From Argopecten irradians (lineage: Eukaryota; Mollusca; Bivalvia; Pectinida; Pectinidae), in NCBI RefSeq assembly GCF_041381155.1, contig NC_091142.1, forward strand, positions 20,794,362 to 20,858,361: 64,000 nt of DNA. Reading direction: 5' to 3'. Shown here piece after piece: positions 61,938 through 64,000 of the stretch. Both the position numbers and the translations under genes were made by a program. The notes below the pieces were generated by a model. The model was not told the origin of the DNA. It saw only the letters and a list, made by a program, of their open reading frames with translations, and searched no databases. Numbering within the stretch: the first letter of the stretch is position 1; each line of letters starts with the position of its first letter.

Positions 61938-63600
61938 TTTGGTAAGATAAGCATCTTGCTTAACGATTTGAGACAGTAAGGTGGTTGTTTAATGTTAAGA
62001 ATATTCTTAAGTGTTAAGAAAAATCATGCAAGCCACTTAACAAGATAAGCAATATACTTAGCACAAAAAAACAATATGCTTAGCGGAATTTTTAACTTAA
62101 GCATATTCTTAACCATTTAAGATTTTTTATGCATACGAGTCCAGGTCTCTAGGGCTCCTAGATATTGTCAAGATGTCGTTTAAAGATTTTGACCTATTTG
62201 ACCCCTGTGACATTGAATGACAGTCAAGGTCATTAAATTGAACAAACTTAATAGCCCTTCATTTCAGCATGTTGCAGGCCCCAATATGAGTATCCCGGGC
62301 CTTTCAGTTCTTGAGAAGAAACCATTAAAATATTTTAGCCTATTTGACCTCTGTGACCTTGAATGAAGGTCAAAGTCATTCATTTGAACAAACTTGGTAG
62401 CCCTTCATTCCGGTATGCTACATGTCAAATATCAATACCCTGGGCATCTTGGTTCTTGAGAAGACGCTTAAAGATTTCAGCCTATTTGACCCTGTGACGT
62501 TAAGTGAAGGTCAAGCTCATTCATTTGAGCAAACTTTGTAGCCTTTCATCTCAGCATGTCACGAGCCCAAAATCAGGTCTCTAGGCCTCTTATTTATTCA
62601 TAAGAAGTCGTTTAAAGATTTTAGCCTAATTGACCCCTGTGACCTTAAATGAAGGTCAAACTCATTCATTTGAACAAACTTATTAGCCCGTCATCCCATC
62701 ATGCCACAGGCCCAATATCAGTACCCTGGGCCTCTTAATTATTCACAAGAAGTTGTTTAAAGGATTTTAGCCTATTTAACCCCTGTGACCTTAAATGAAG
62801 GTCACGGTCATTCATTTGAAGAAACATGGTAGCCCTTCATCCCAGCATGCCACATGCCCAATATCAGTACCCTGGGCCTTTTTGTTCTTGAGAAGAAGTT
62901 GTTTAAAGATTTCAGCCTATTTGACCCCTGTGACCTTGAATGAAGGTCAAGGTAATTGATTTGAACAAACTGGGTAGCCCTTCATCCCAGGAACCTACAG
63001 GCCAAATATTAGTACCCTGGACCTTTCGGTTATTGATAAGTCCTTTGAATGAAAAATATACGGACGGCGCACGGCGGACGGCGCACGGCGACGGATGGTG
63101 CATGATGACAATAGGTCATCCTGACCCTTTGGGTCAGATGACCTAAAAACTGTTGCATATTTACAAATCCAACTATCTTCCTTTATTTCCCATGACCCAT
63201 GAGTAATTCTCATGTTTTGCCATATTTTGCCCCTAAAAATCAATGAATAGGCAAAAAGAAAAAATGGAAAACATTGTCAATTTCAAAATATTATATATAT
63301 AATATACCCAAGGTAATGTATTTCTCTTTCAAATTTTCACAATTGTGTACGCTTGTAGTTTGTAACTTACAACGCTACCCCCATTTCATCCAGTGCTAAG
63401 ATGATATTTGACTAATTTCTGAAAACCATGTCACAAAAAAATTCACATCAATTCATATGTTTTTGTGATATAATATCTAGTTCATGTCCGTATGCGGTCT
63501 TTTTTAGAATTCGGTTCAGATGGGTCGCCTCTTATCATTTTTTGCGACGAACTTTACTTCCGGTGTTTGAAAATCCTTTCCCATTTACGACAGAGACCGC

Positions 63601-64000
63601 GAAAACCTTAGAGATATCATCTAATTTCATTTATTACTTTTATTTGATTAATTCAATGTTTTTAAACATTCGATATATATTTAAACAATTATCATCTATT
63701 GAGAAATATCCAAGTGAAATGTCGTAGCGTATTGGAAACCATTGTGAAAACATGTGAGTATATTTTATAGCATTCCCTGTAAATGGTGATGACGTGTTCT
63801 TAAATTTGATAGGTCCAACTAATACAAGTGATACAGAACGAGATTTTAAGCACACACTAAAAATGAAGCATGTACTCACAGTTACGCATTGAGAAGTATT
63901 GTTTAAACGGGGCCAAGTATACAATGTAAATCACACTCTGCAGTGTTTTGAATATTATAGCATATATTTGTAAAAAATATCGAAATGAATGCGCACGTAC
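63601..64000. other. Unique right flank of the triplication
   Basis: Sequence departs from the unit after GAGACCGC. A weak exon-like reading lies at 63813-63892 on + (PTNTSDTERDFKHTLKMKHV, stop TGA at 63890), after a poor acceptor. Otherwise nothing is recognised. Confidence 0.4.

Larger units (their letters stand above)
56752..62141. mobile_element. PIF/Harbinger transposon, unit 3
   Basis: Same ends and CAG duplications (56749-56751 and 62142-62144), 5,390 bp. Both genes are broken. The shared insertion point in all units shows a single ancestral insertion copied by segmental duplication, not three transpositions. Confidence 0.97.
56427..63146 (+). mobile_element. Helentron-like element, unit 3, split by Harbinger
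   Basis: Third copy. The palindrome at the left end is disrupted (AGGTCCATTGGGCC). The right arm has six monomers but a different set from unit 1, including one variant near 62360-62460 not seen elsewhere, so monomers have been gained and lost since triplication. Confidence 0.75.
51501..63600. repeat. 12-kb tandem unit 3
   Basis: Last copy, 12,100 bp, starting TTTGTGCACTCAAAACAACT and ending at GAGACCGC (63600), after which the sequence becomes unique. It carries more substitutions than the other two, plus a cluster of small indels at about 57960-58450. Confidence 0.97.

Noticed and set aside
62940-63146. 68-codon frames at the right Helentron end
   Set aside because: They read through tandem monomers and the terminal hairpin on both strands and are not conserved among the units.

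Overview
The window is AT-rich, intron-like invertebrate DNA, most likely from a bivalve mollusc. The evidence is a tRNA-derived SINE of the bivalve type, a Helentron-like element with a ~145-bp internal tandem repeat, PIF/Harbinger and CR1/L2-like elements, long minisatellites, and no compact bacterial-style genes. The species call is inference. Almost all coding sequence with clear homology belongs to transposable elements. Host coding content is a few small exon-like islands.

Left third (1-14923): a block of about 2 kb at 1-1960 recurs at 12533-14490. It carries two exon-like islands in each copy (713-766 and 1724-1828; 13243-13296 and 14247-14351) and runs into a 19-bp minisatellite. Between the copies lie a decayed 1.1-kb tandem duplication (3237-4795), a CCAAT/TATA/initiator promoter candidate (5986-6060) and a 43-bp satellite of about 100 monomers (7439-11810).

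Middle (14924-27206): two exons fit the 5' end of an ankyrin-repeat gene (15374-15443 and 16918-17004). Around them are TE remains: an LTR-retrotransposon-in-miniature-like fossil, a local tandem duplication, a pogo/Tigger-like end, an L2/CR1-like LINE 3' end, a YqaJ-like recombinase fossil, a SINE, a 21-bp minisatellite and a TTAA-flanked MITE.

Right half (27207-63600): three head-to-tail units of about 12 kb (27207-39222, 39223-51500, 51501-63600). Each holds the same nested stack: a CRE/CCAAT/TATA promoter candidate, a decayed LINE reverse-transcriptase segment, and a Helentron-like element split by a 5.4-kb PIF/Harbinger transposon. The Harbinger has matching terminal inverted repeats, a CAG target-site duplication and two convergent genes: a three-exon Myb/SANT (NAIF1-like) DNA-binding protein on + and a two-exon HARBI1-type DDE transposase on -. 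The same insertion site in all three units means the TEs were in place before the segment was triplicated. Unit 2 has an open Myb-like gene. Unit 1 has a transposase broken by one stop codon. Unit 3 is more decayed. Many differences are clustered 1-2-nt indels, so some lesions may be consensus errors in the assembly.
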